A stretch of DNA of 64,000 bases from Symbiodinium natans (taxonomy: Eukaryota; Sar; Dinophyceae; Suessiales; Symbiodiniaceae): NCBI GenBank assembly GCA_905221605.1, contig CAJNDS010002548.1:146001-210000 (forward strand), in the 5' to 3' direction. Below, piece by piece: positions 33,216-43,612 of the stretch. A model generated the notes under the pieces. That model did not search any database and was not told the DNA's origin. It saw only the letters and a list, made by a program, of their open reading frames with translations. Each line of letters begins with the position of its first letter. The first letter of the stretch is position 1. Position numbers and translations under genes: made by a program.

Positions 33216-33501
33216 GCTGGGCCGTGGGCTGGTTCGACACCATCCACGCGGACTTGCGCGCGCAAGATGAACCTTCCCTTGGGCTGCAAAATGAAATCAT
33301 ATGACATGAAAAACCTGAAGGCGAAGCTCAAAACGTTCAGATGGCCGTGCTTGCAGCTAGTGCAAAACTCAAAACATTCAAATCGGCTGCAAACACAGTC
33401 CGTCCAAAGCCGTCCATCCTCTCCTGGAGTGCATCGGCCGGAGTGGGGGGACACTGCAAGCCCCCCGCTACCATATATCGGCGACTTCAGCCCTTGTGGC
33501 C

Positions 33502-33730
33502 GTTTGTCATTTCTGTCATTTTTGTCATGTCTGTCATTCCCGTCATTTCCGTCATTTCTGTCATTTCCGTCATTTCTGTCATTTCCGTCATTTCTGTCAT
33601 TTCCGTCATTTTCGTCATTCCGTCATTTCCGTCATTTCCGTCATTTCCGTCATTTCCGTCATTTCCGTTATTTCCGTCATTTCCGTCATTTCCGTCATTT
33701 CCGTCATTTCCTTCATTTCGTCATTTCCAG
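33502..33730. repeat. TTTCCGTCA (GAAATGACG complement) array, right arm
   Basis: Mirror of the 24.1-24.3 kb array, about 23 units, interrupted at the same places. The repetition of interruptions in both arms shows that the arms were copied after the array formed. Confidence 0.95.
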
Positions 33731-34769
33731 GAAATTTTTTCCGGTGTGTCCGTGCCGCCACGCCCTCTTGACAAACAATTGTAAGTCCAAGCAAAGAATG
33801 ACAAGAAGGACAACAATGACAACAATGACAAAAGTGACAAGGCTCATTCCGGCGCATGCCCGTGCAGACCCTCTTGACAACAGAAATGACAGAAATGACA
33901 AAAATGACAAAGCCAGTTTTTTTCTGTGAAAGTTCCGGTGCATGCCCGCGCAGACCACACCCTCTTGATTGTCAAAGCTCCCAAAGAATGACAGAATGAC
34001 AAGAATGACAGAAATGACAGAAATGACAAGCTCAATTTTTTGTGGAAATTTTGACATGGACCACGGGTTGGGCTGAGGGCAGTGAAGGGCCTCTCATGGC
34101 GTTGGGCCGAGAGCAGAGAGGGCCTCTGAGGGGCCTGGGCAGTGAAGGGCCTCTGAGGGGCCGTGAAGGGCCTCTAAAAGGTGGCCTCTGCGGGTCCTAA
34201 TAAGGGTCCCTGGGCAGTGCAGGGCCTAGGCAGTGCAGGACCTCTAAGCGTCCAGTGAAGCCCAGGCTGAAGGCACTGAAGGCAGTGAAGGGGCAGTGAA
34301 GGGCCTCTAGGGGTCTCTGGGCAGTGAAAAACCTGAAGGCAGTGGCTCTAAGAGCGCCTGGGCTGGCAGTGGACTGAGGGCAGTGGGCCGTCATTTCCGT
34401 CATTTCCGTCATTTCCGTCAGTTCCGTCATTTTCGTCATTTTTGTCACCCCGATTGGCCCGTCACCTCATTTTTGTCACCCGATTGTGGCCCGTCGTTTC
34501 AGTCATTTCCGTCATGTCGGAAATCCCGAACTTCCAAGGTCGGAAATCCCGAACTTGGAACAGAGTGAAAAAAATGACAAAAATGACAAAAATGACAAAC
34601 CCAAAAAAATATTTTGTAAAAACAGGTGAACAAACAACCTGAAAAACATAGAGTCGCAGCAATCGGCTCGCTTTTGCGCCGATGACAAAAATGACGGAAA
34701 TGACGGAAATGACGCGGCGCCATTTCCTCGGCCATAAAAAAATATCCGCTTGAAGGAAAAATAGTGATT

Positions 34770-37298
34770 GATGTCGGATGAGCGAGAGCCCGCGCAGCCT
34801 ACGGAAGCAAACGGGAACGCGGCACATGCCGAGCCCGAACCAGAGCCTGCTGGAGCGAGTCTTGAAGCTTCTGCTGCTGCTCCACCTGCCGAGCCCGAAG
34901 CTACCGCTACTGTGCCCCCGCAGGCCACGAAGCCCACCACCAAGCCCGAAGCCAAATCAGAAGCCAAGAGGCGTGGGCGGCCACCGGGATCCAAGAACAA
35001 GCCAAGACTCTACAGACCATACCCGCCGACCCTGGGCCACCTCGTGAGCCGGAGCCGCAGGCGGCAGTGGTTGAGCAGCTGAAGCCCAAGCCGGAGCTTA
35101 AAGCCCAGCCCGTCAGAATGATGCCCGCAGAGGAGCGCATGGCGCGGCAGCTCAGTCGGTTGAACCGATTCGAACAGCTGCCGATGGCGAATACCATGAG
35201 CGTATAGTACACAAAGCGTTGCACAAGCCATGATGTCTATCGAGAGACGGGACGAGCCCCAGATGCTCAGGAGCTTCTGGAAGCAGTACCCACCCTACAA
35301 CTTGAATCGAGGTTGTGGAGGCCCGAGCCTTGAACAAATGGCTCGATGACCGAAGAACCCGCCAGGAAGCCGAGGAATACAGCGACGCTGTGGGTCGGCT
35401 GCGGCTGACGCAGGCCGTGAATCGCAGGGCGCCACTGCTGCGGTATGCTCCTGCCGAAAGGGCAGGGCAGCTCGGGACACGCAGGACAGCGGGGCGGTTG
35501 GCGGCTTGTGCTAAATGCACTATATGGAGGAACGACGACAATACGGAGTGACTTCGGGATGAACCCTGCACAAGCTTCCAGGAACGATGGTCTAACAGTA
35601 CACCCCAGACACGTCCGGGGCTTCGCTAGTGCTTCAGTCGGGCGGTGAAGTTGTGGCAGCCACGGAGGGAGGAGGCACCTTGGCCAGCTGCAGCAGGCGA
35701 GGCAGTGCTACCGGTGGCGGCTAGTGTGGGGGCTGCTGCAGGAGGGCTAGCGGTGGCAGGAGCAGGAGCAGCGCGGGTCGGCACGGTCTGGGCGCTTTAT
35801 GGGCAGCGGAACACTTCCTGGGATGGGGCGAAGGTGGAGGAGGAAGTGGACATTGAACGGAATGCAGGAGGTGGGGGCCCAACAGCACTTCTCGCTGAGT
35901 GGACAGCGCCGTAAACAGCCAGTGCGCTTCAGGATCGATACAACAGACTCCGACGCGCCCGACCCGGTCGCAGCAGCACCGCCCAGGCGCGGGTGCGTCC
36001 GGCCCGGCAGACACCCACACCCTTTAGCCTCAACATGGCGACCAGCATGCTGAGGCCCCAAACCCAAGAGCAGTCGAGCGGCAGCGCGACCGCCGGCCCA
36101 TGGGATCGGAGCCCTCGTTTGACCAGCTGCGGAGCGATCTCGAACTTGCCTGATCGTATAGTAGAAAGACACCGTGGAGAACGTTACTCAAGCAGTCCAA
36201 GATGAGCTTATGCGAAGCCTGGACTACAAGCTCTCCACGAGCAACCGTGATGTGCAATATTTTCCATCGAGCCTCTCGACCTTCACGCCCACCGCCAGCC
36301 GTGTGGCCCGGATTCCGTTGACCAATGGCATGGATTTTATCGAGGCTGCAGGATAAATGGAGCGACGTGAGGCGGCAATGGAACTGCTGCGCCGACTTGT
36401 GGTGGACTTCGGGGTTCGGGACGCCCGCAAGCTGCACAAGCTCGCCAGACGCGTTTCCGGGGGACGTGGATTTGACCTTCGACCAGAGCCCAGGCAGCCT
36501 TGCAGCAGTCCAAAACCCAGGTTTTGGAAAATCTGCAGCTGAAGGGCCCAATGACAGGCTGCAGTCGGATTTGATCGACTTTAATCAACACACACGTTCG
36601 AAGAACAAATACGGGCTGGTAATCACGGACGTGTTCACCAGAAGGGCAGCTACAAAGGCGCTGCCCAATAATGCGGAAGCAGTGGCTGCAGCGGCCCGGG
36701 AATCATTCCAGAGCTTGTGCAGAACGAGGGGAACTATGTCGTGGTGACCACCGACGAAGGGCGAGAATTTCAAACGCTCGAGGAGGCGCTGCCTGAGGGC
36801 GTGGTGCACCGCACGAAGCGGCCCGAGGATCGGAACGCCACAGCGGTGGTGGATCGGCTTATTCAAACACTCAAGAAGGACTTGGCTGGCCACGTCCCCC
36901 CGGGGTAAGTGGGACGATCACGTGGAGGATGCCACACTGGCCACAACCGACGCCCCCACGAAGCAGTACACGCAGCCCCCGAAGATGTCGAACAGCAGCC
37001 CGCCACTCAATTCAGGGTGCTGCAGGACAACGCGTACAAATTTCAGCACAACAAGCAGCTCACTGAGGGCAGACAACAGAGGTTAGCGGCCCTGGGAGCC
37101 TTCCGGGCGCCCACAAACGCTCGAAGAAGCTTCCAACCCCAGTATGGGCCGGCGAAGGATTTAGCAAACTTCGATGGCGGTAAGGGGAACAGACGGATCG
37201 GAAATGCTTCTGAAGCACTGCCGAGGCAGTGGGGAGCCGGCAGCCAGGCTAACCAGAGCACCCGAACCACAAGCGATGCGACAGCTTCGAGACTTTAA
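34770..37298 (+). pseudogene. AT-hook plus retroviral-type integrase locus, right-arm copy
   Basis: Starts MSDEREPAQPTEANG at 34,770, followed by Ala/Pro/Glu-rich text and the AT-hook-like KRRGRPPGSKNKP; a frameshift follows (continuing as EERMARQLSRLNRFEQL to about 35,205). Degenerate frames follow to 36,360. The integrase core: SDLIDFNQHTRSKNKYGLVI, TDVFTRRAATKALPNNAEA, then after a frameshift near 36,707 NYVVVTTDEGREFQ and DRNATAVVDRLIQTLKKDLA. Candidate metal ligands are D of LIDF, D of TTDEG and, 34 positions on, D of VVDR where most integrases have E. No reverse transcriptase was found nearby. Broken by at least two frameshifts. Confidence 0.78.
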
Positions 37299-37397
37299 TC
37301 CTGGACCCATTGCACCACCTTAGCCAATGTTCGCGAGAAAGAAACCATGTCTTTCGAATTGTATTCCGCATGCAACACAGCCATGGAAGAGCCGTCG

Positions 37398-37440
37398 TTT
37401 CCGTCATTTCCGTCATTTCCTCGGTTTTAGCCGTGGATTT
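37398..37440. repeat. GTCATTTCC insertion present only in right arm
   Basis: About 38 bp with three copies of gtcatttcc, absent from the left arm (between 20,587 and 20,780). It shows that the 9-mer family can appear at new places within the arm. Confidence 0.7.
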
Positions 37441-37574
37441 CAACCCGGGCAGGCGGCGCAAGCCGAAATTTAAGCCTGCTGTCAGTGGTGGGTTTGGGGG
37501 GTGTTGCGAATTTCAACCCATAAGCTCTCCTGGCTGTCAATGGTGGGTTTGGGGGTTGGGGGCTCGGCTCTGAA

Positions 37575-37875
37575 GGCAAACGGGGCAAACGGGGCAAACG
37601 GGGTAAACGGGGTAAACGGGGTAAACGGGGTAAAAGGGGTAAACGGGGTAAACGGGGTAAACGGGGTAAACGGGGTAAACGGGGTAAACGGGGTAAACGG
37701 GGTAAACGGGCAATGTAGGGCGCAGGGATAACAGAACTTACCCGGTAAACGGGGTAAACGGGGTCAACCGGTGTAATTAGCCAGGCAACTCGTGAGACAA
37801 CAACAAAGTCTCGTTTACCCATTTACCCCATTTACCCCATTTACCCCATTTACACCATTTACCCCATTTACCCTT
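37575..37875. repeat. GGTAAACGG and CATTTACCC arrays, right arm
   Basis: Mirror of the left-arm arrays, with about 14 GGTAAACGG units (one more than in the left arm), then a spacer and about six CATTTACCC units. Confidence 0.92.
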
Positions 37876-40554
37876 GCCCCGGAGCTTTCGACAGGACAAG
37901 TGCACGAAGCCCTCCTGGCTGTCAATAATGGGATCCTCGGCTCGATTTTTGGCCGTCAACCTCCGTCAAAACCGTCAATTCCGTCAATTCCGTCACCCCG
38001 TCCCGTTGGCCCGTCGCCCCCGTCAAAACCGTCAATTTCGTCAATTCTGTCAAATGCTCTCGTGACAAGCAAGCGTCATCCTGACACTTTTGATGTTTTT
38101 GACGTTGTTGACACTTGGTTTTGTTCTCCGGGAAAAAACGGGGGAGCGGCCTCATGGCAGTCAAGCGTCGGTTCGATGTCCAGGCGGCGTATCCTGACTA
38201 CCTTATTTGACAAAATTGACATTTCATATCAGAGTTGTCAAGTCCCAAAATGCGGATCTAGGCCTCTTAAAACGCAGGATTTGACAAAATTGACAAAATT
38301 GACAAAATTGACACTTGGTTTTTGTTCTCCGGGAAAAACGGGAGGCTCTCTTGCTCATCATCAACGGTCGAATCATAACAAGTTGGAAGGCCTTTAAGGT
38401 CGGCTGGCTGAGGGCAGTAGGGCCTTTGAGGGCGGCTGGTTGAGATGCAGTGAAGGACCTTTAAGGGTCTCTGAGCTGAGATGCAGTGAAGGGAGGGGCC
38501 TCTAAGGGTCTGGTGGAGGGTTTAGGAGGGCAGTGAGGGGCCTCTAAGGGTTTTTTGGTGGGAGGGTTCAGGAGGGAGGGGCCTCAAAGGGTTTTTGGTG
38601 GGAGGGTTTCGGAACAAAGGGTGGGAGAGTTTAGGAGGGCAGTAAGGGGCTTTTCTCTCTCCTGCCCCAGTCAGGCCACAAAGAACTGCCGCCAGAAAAA
38701 ATGACAGCCGTCATTTCCGTCATTTCCGTCATTTCTGTCATTTGAGCTCACTCTTGATGTGCAGCAGAGCACGTGTGGACTTTTTTTTTCTAAGCAATAT
38801 CATTTGTCATTTGTGGCATTTCCGTCATTTCTGTCATTTCAGGGGCTCATCCCGGGCTTAGCCGGGGCTCATCTGAGTTCATCTGGAGCTCATCTGGGGG
38901 CTTAGCCGGGGTCATCTGGGGCTCAACGGGGGGCGCGTACTCTCCTGCCTGTCCAATGCAAGAGCATGTGCAGGAGAGGATACATGGAAAAATCTCGGAA
39001 GAAAAACACGAGGCGTCAAAAACGTCAAAAACGTCAATTTTGTCAAACAAGATAGTCGGCGCATGGCGTGTCGGTCCGGTAGTCCATCAGTTGACGGAAT
39101 TGACACATTTGACAAAAATCGTCAAGTGCCAAAATGCACCCGCAAGGTTCGTAGCTCTTGTAAATTGCAAGATTTGACAAAATTGACAAAATTGACGCGT
39201 CGAATTTTTCTGAAGAGCTTGCGGCACATTGAGTCTCTTGCACGTCGAAAGAGGGGTTTGACACATTGACATTTTGAGCAAAACTGTCAAGCGCTGAAAT
39301 GCGTCCACAGGAGCCATGGGCCTTCCAAAATGCAAGATTGCGTCAAATTTTCTTGAGAGCTTGCGGTGCATTGAGATTGCACATTGATCGGGTGCTCTCC
39401 TCAGCTGTTCTTGGAATGCATTTTTGCAAATTCAAAAAAATTTGTTGCTCAGCCAATTTTGTGTTGTCAATTTTGTCAATTGTGTCAATTTATGTTTCTT
39501 TTAAAGCCCACAGAACGTGCAGATCCATTTTACAATTGACATTTGGATGGAAAATGTCAATTCTGTCAATTTGTTAAAATAGGCCGGCACGGCATGCTTT
39601 CCTGCTTGTCCAATGTCAGCTTGAATGTGTTTTTCTGTTACCAGGGCCTACCAGGGCCTGCCAGGGCCTACCAGGGCCTACCAGCGGACTGTTGATGTGC
39701 AGCATTGTGGATTTTTTTGTGAGAAATGTCATTTGTCATTTCTGTCATGAGCTGACTCTTAATGTGCAGCAGAGCACGCGTGGATCTGAGAAGCGTCATT
39801 TCTATCATTTGTAGAGCCGGCTCATCTTCCTGTACTCCTCCTTCTTCCAGCTCGAGTGACAGAAATGACGGAAATGACGGAAATGACAAAATGACAAATC
39901 CAAATTTTTTTTGAAAAAAAATCTTTCCTGCTTGTCCAATGTCAAGCTAGTGACAGAAATGACGGAAATGACGGAAATGACAAAATGACAAATCCAAATT
40001 TTTTTTGAAAAAAAATCTTTCCTGCTTGTCCAATGTCAAGCTAGTGACAGAAATGACGGAAATGACGGAAATGACAAAATGACAACTCCAATTTTTTTTT
40101 TGAAAAAATCTTGCGCATGCTTTGCTGCTTGTCCAATGTCGAGTGACAGAAATGACAGAAATGACAGAAATGACGGAAATGACAAAATGACAACTCCAAG
40201 TTTTTTTTTGAAAAAAGTCTTGCGCATGCTTTGCTCAATGTCAACTTGAACATGGTTTTTCTGTTCTGTCAGTTCAGCTGACTTTTGATGAGCAGCAGAG
40301 CATCTGTGGGATTTTTTCTGGAAAATGTCATTTGTCATTTCCGTCATTTCCGTCATTTTTGTCATTCTCAAGTTTTTTTACATCCACAAACCTTCTAGCT
40401 GCGTTTCGAAGCGATTGGGCTTGTCATTTTCTTGTCATTTCTGTCATTCTTCTATTTAAAAAATGTATATATAACAAAAATAAAAATAAAATGATGCAGA
40501 ACATCCTCCTGAACTCCTGAGTGTTGTAATTGAGTCCAGGCCGGCACGGCCATA

Positions 40555-41018
40555 CTCTCTCTTAAGTAGACACCTTTTTGACCCTCCAGAGACTATCCAG
40601 AGCCAGAATGAATCACATCGAATTCCTGCACTTCTGATGCAAAAAAACCCAATCTCAAAACAGAGATGGAGCAGCAAGGCCACAGACCCAAAACAAATTT
40701 GCCCTATAGGCCAAAATAAAAAGTGGAGCGATCCGTCGAATCAATCGCCCAGAAATGCCGTGTTGGAGCTTCGGGGTGCAAAAAGGAGGGCGCAGCCCGG
40801 ATAACCCCCGAAGCTCCAGGAGGGCATTTCTGGGCGATTTCTTCTGCGAACACTTTTTTTGGCCTATAGGGCAAATTTGTTTTGGGTCTGTGGCCTTGCT
40901 GCTCCATCTCTGTTTTGAGATTGGGTTTTTTTGCATCAGAAGTGCAGGAATTCGATGTGATTCATTCTGGCTCTGGATAGTCTCTGGAGGGTCAAAAAGG
41001 TGTCTACTTAAGAGAGAG
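40555..41018. mobile_element. 464-bp terminal fold-back sequence, right copy
   Basis: Exact-length reverse complement of the left terminal copy; the loop orientation is also mirrored. Left flank ggccata, right flank attaccc. Confidence 0.9.
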
Positions 41019-41025
41019 ATTACCC
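41019..41025. repeat. Right target-site duplication, attaccc
   Basis: Directly abuts the end gtctacttaagagagag of the element and equals 17,096-17,102. It is followed by further C residues and the small palindrome caacccttttcaaggggttg. Confidence 0.75.
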
Positions 41026-41146
41026 CCCCAACCCTTTTCAAGGGGTTGAAAAAATGCTGAAAAAGCAGGTGTTTTCAGCAAAAATTCAGCCAAAAGCAAA
41101 ACAACGTACAAAACTCAGGACACGAACCCTATACAATTTCTATGTA

Positions 41147-41395
41147 GATATTTTCGCGACGCCCGGTGTTACAGGGTAAGTGTTGGTGATTTCTGGAAAT
41201 TGTACGCCTTCAAAGTCCCCATCCAATGGCCTGGCGCGCGACGCCCGGTGTGACAGGGTGGATTTCGTAGATATTTTCTCACAGGGTAGATGTTTTCGCG
41301 ACGCCCGGTGTCTGGGTATTTTGCGTCTTCAAAGTCCCCATCCAATGGTCTGATGCGCGACGCCCGGTGTTGCAGGGTGGATATGTTTGCGGATA
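41147..41395. repeat. 32-bp satellite, right of the element
   Basis: Four to five copies of cgcgacgcccggtgt, same orientation as at 15,976-16,335, including the accompanying 'cttcaaagtccccatccaat'. Confidence 0.9.
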
Positions 41396-41404
41396 TTTTC
41401 GCAA

Positions 41405-41705
41405 CATTGGCGAGTTTGGAGGCTGTGGAAACCACACAAATGACAATTTTTAGTGATTCTTGATCAGTTTTTGCTTTCACAAACCCTCAATCTACGACCA
41501 AAACATAGGGATTTTGGCTAGTTTGGCAGCGCTGGAAACCACCCAAATGACATTTTTGAGTGATTTTTGATAATTCTTGGCCTTTAGAAACCCTCAACCT
41601 AGGACCAAAAACATAGGGATTTTTGCTAGTTTGGCGGCCTTGGAAACCACCAAATGGCAATTTTTGGTGATTTTTGACAATTTTTTGCTTTCACAAACCC
41701 TAACC
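41405..41705. repeat. ~108-bp satellite, middle part
   Basis: Nearly three units, same orientation as the left part. It breaks off inside 'ttcacaaaccct' where the second insert starts. Confidence 0.9.
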
Positions 41706-41989
41706 CAAGTCGTCCTGGTGTTCGGTTATGTTGGCAACTAGCCTCTGGTTCCAGGATCGATGGGAACCAGAGACAACAGTTCCGGAACCAACCTTCCAAG
41801 CGACAAATTAGGAACCATTACAACGAAAAAGGAACATTGCAACATCGCATGCGCAGTGCTAATGATGTTACTGATGCTTTTGCCCCCCCCCGCCCAATGA
41901 TGCCGCTGATGGGTGCGGGGGGGGGTGGGTAGCAATACAGATTTCAACCAGGGGTACATGCAGTCCGCTTCCCCCTCTCCCGCATAGCG

Positions 41990-42110
41990 TTTCGGGTCGG
42001 GGGGTGGGCGGGAAGGGCGGGTGGGGGGGGTGGGGGGGGTGGGGGTGGGGGGCGGGTGGGGGGGGGGGGGGGGGACTTGGGGGGGGGTGGGGGGGGTGGG
42101 GGGAGATTAA
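41990..42110. repeat. Long G-rich tract with quadruplex potential
   Basis: Many runs of 4-18 G broken by single T, C or A. A smaller tract of the same kind lies at 43,140-43,218. Confidence 0.9.
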
Positions 42111-42261
42111 AGGATAACACAACCAGTTGGAAAATACCAAAGCCAAGAAAGTGGTTATTACAACTGAGGAGGCCTGAGAACGCGGATAGCACAACCAGTG
42201 CCTTGCATGTTGGTGGATATCTCAACCGGAGGCCATTCTGGCGCAGGAAAAGATAAAAATC

Positions 42262-42815
42262 TTGCGAAAACCACGAAATCATTGGGCAATCACATATGAA
42301 AGCCGTCAATGCTGCAGCGAAGAAAATTCATTTTTACAGGCTCCTGGTGAAGGGAATTCTGTGGCCCGCAACACATAATTATCAGGAGAAAACCATGAAA
42401 TCAGCGCGTAACCACATATGAAAACAATCAATGGTGCAGAAACGAAGTAAGTTCATTTATACAAGCTCCTGGTGTAGGGAATTCTGTGGCCCGCAACACA
42501 TAATAATCAGGAGAAAACCATGAAATCAGTGCGTAATCACATATGAAAACAATCAATGCTGCAGAAACGAAGTAAATTAATTTATACAAGCTCCTGGTGT
42601 AGGGAATTCTGTGGCCCGCAACACATAATAATCAGGAGAAAACCATGAAATCCGTGCGTAATCACATATGAAAACAATCAATGCTGCAGAAACGAAGTAA
42701 ATTCATTTATACAAGCTCCTGGTGTAGGGAATTCTGTGGCCCACAACACATAAAAGTATGATAAAAGTCATGATGAAACCACAAAATCACTGGGCAATCA
42801 CATGTAAAATCAGCG
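42262..42815. repeat. 125-bp tandem repeat, about 4.4 copies
   Basis: 'gtggcccgcaacacata' starts at 42,361, 42,486, 42,611 and (as gtggcccacaac) 42,736, exactly 125 bp apart. Units also share 'tacaagctcctggtgtaggg' and 'tcacatatgaaaacaatcaa'. No coding frame. Confidence 0.95.
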
Positions 42816-43219
42816 AAAGCCTCTTGTGGCATCGAACGCTCTCTGCAAAATCTGCAGCTGTGCTTTTGCCTCTGGGCATCTCTAAGACGTGGCCTCGCAG
42901 CGCTGATAGGGTTTAGGCAACCCAGGGAGGACAGGGTCTAAGCAGATGAGGGATATCACAACTGCAGATGTTTTCAAAGTTGCTTGGTGTTCTGTAAGGA
43001 CCCCAACTCTGGTTTGGAATGTTGGTAACTTGTAACCTTAATAAGCGGGTTGTGATATCACGGTTTCTGGTTTGCCCTCAAACCGACAGCAGTTGTGACA
43101 TCCCGGTTTTTGGTTGTAATAATACTTTTTTGGTCGTAGTATGGGGTGGGGGGGTGGGGACGGGGGGGTGGGGGGTTGGTGGGGGAGGGGTGGGGACGCG
43201 GCGGGCGCGGGGGGCGGAC

Positions 43220-43300
43220 ATTGCGGTTCCAGGCTGTTCTGTTACGGTTCCAGGGTGTTCTGTTACGGTTCCAAGCTGTTTTGTTACGGTTCCAAGCGTT
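43220..43300. repeat. 21-bp tandem repeat, four copies
   Basis: ggttcca(a/g)g(c/g)tgtt(c/t)tgttac repeated with starts at 43,225, 43,246, 43,267 and 43,288. Confidence 0.9.
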
Positions 43301-43319
43301 CCGGGCCCCCCTTTGGCAG

Positions 43320-43490
43320 CCCTAGACCCTAGACCATAGACCCTAGACCCTAGACCCTAGACCCTAGACCCTAGACCCAAGACCTTTAAACCCTAAACCC
43401 TAAACCCTAAACCCTAAACCCCAAACCCTAAACCTTAACCCTCAACCCTAAACCCTAACCCTCGACCCTACACCCTAAACCCTAACCCTA
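43320..43490. repeat. CCCTAGA and CCCTAAA tandem runs
   Basis: A run of the variant heptamer ccctaga (about seven copies) changes into ccctaaa and further variants. It shows local homogenisation of a variant telomere unit. Confidence 0.9.
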
Positions 43491-43612
43491 ATGTGGGATC
43501 CTGTTTAATGTGGGAACAGTCGAGGCGTGGATGGGGGCCTGATTAGACGGCCCCGGGGGTTTATATGATTTTAATAGGGAGGAGTTTAGATAGATTTAAA
43601 AGGGATCCATAT

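Larger units (their letters stand above)
24621..33221. other. Unique central cargo region of the giant element (8.6 kb)
   Basis: Sequence between the inner ends of the two arms. It is not duplicated within the window. It carries at least four coding stretches on the plus strand (25.9, 27.0-27.9, 28.4-29.9 and 30.0-31.4 kb), with short tandem repeats at both edges. The presence of a likely intron (29,355-29,717) shows that genomic DNA and not an RNA copy was captured, if this is cargo. Confidence 0.7.
17103..41018. mobile_element. Giant fold-back transposon-like element, 23.9 kb
   Basis: Two inverted arms (17,103-24,620 and 33,222-41,018) surround an 8,601-bp centre. Paired positions in the arms sum to 58,121 at the ends and 57,842 at the inner border; the difference of 279 bp is due to five indels (about 23, 1, 9, 38 and 208 bp), all shorter in the left arm. 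The outer ends are identical 464-bp fold-back sequences starting ctctctcttaagtagacacc. A 7-bp direct repeat flanks the whole, and direct-orientation satellites lie on both sides. Tandem-repeat-rich long inverted arms with cargo resemble Foldback elements of flies and the 7-bp duplication resembles Galileo (P superfamily), but no transposase of that family was seen. Arm differences argue against a simple assembly palindrome. Confidence 0.85.
33222..41018. repeat. Right inverted arm (7,797 bp)
   Basis: Reverse complement of the left arm, from 'ccgtgggctg' at 33,222 to the 464-bp end. It is the fuller copy: it keeps 208 bp of integrase, a 38-bp GTCATTTCC stretch at about 37,398-37,436, one extra GGTAAACGG unit and about 23 bp near 38,485. 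By eye the arms differ by few substitutions (for example K/Q, Q/R and S/P within one 84-residue translated stretch). Confidence 0.95.

Noticed and set aside
17103-41018. Palindrome as a sequencing or assembly artefact
   Set aside because: The arms differ by a 208-bp and other indels, the centre is unique, and a 7-bp direct repeat flanks the outside. It remains to be confirmed with reads.
17103-41018. Polinton/Maverick element
   Set aside because: Integrase and long inverted repeats fit, but no DNA polymerase B, capsid or packaging ATPase text was seen and the duplication is 7 and not 6 bp.
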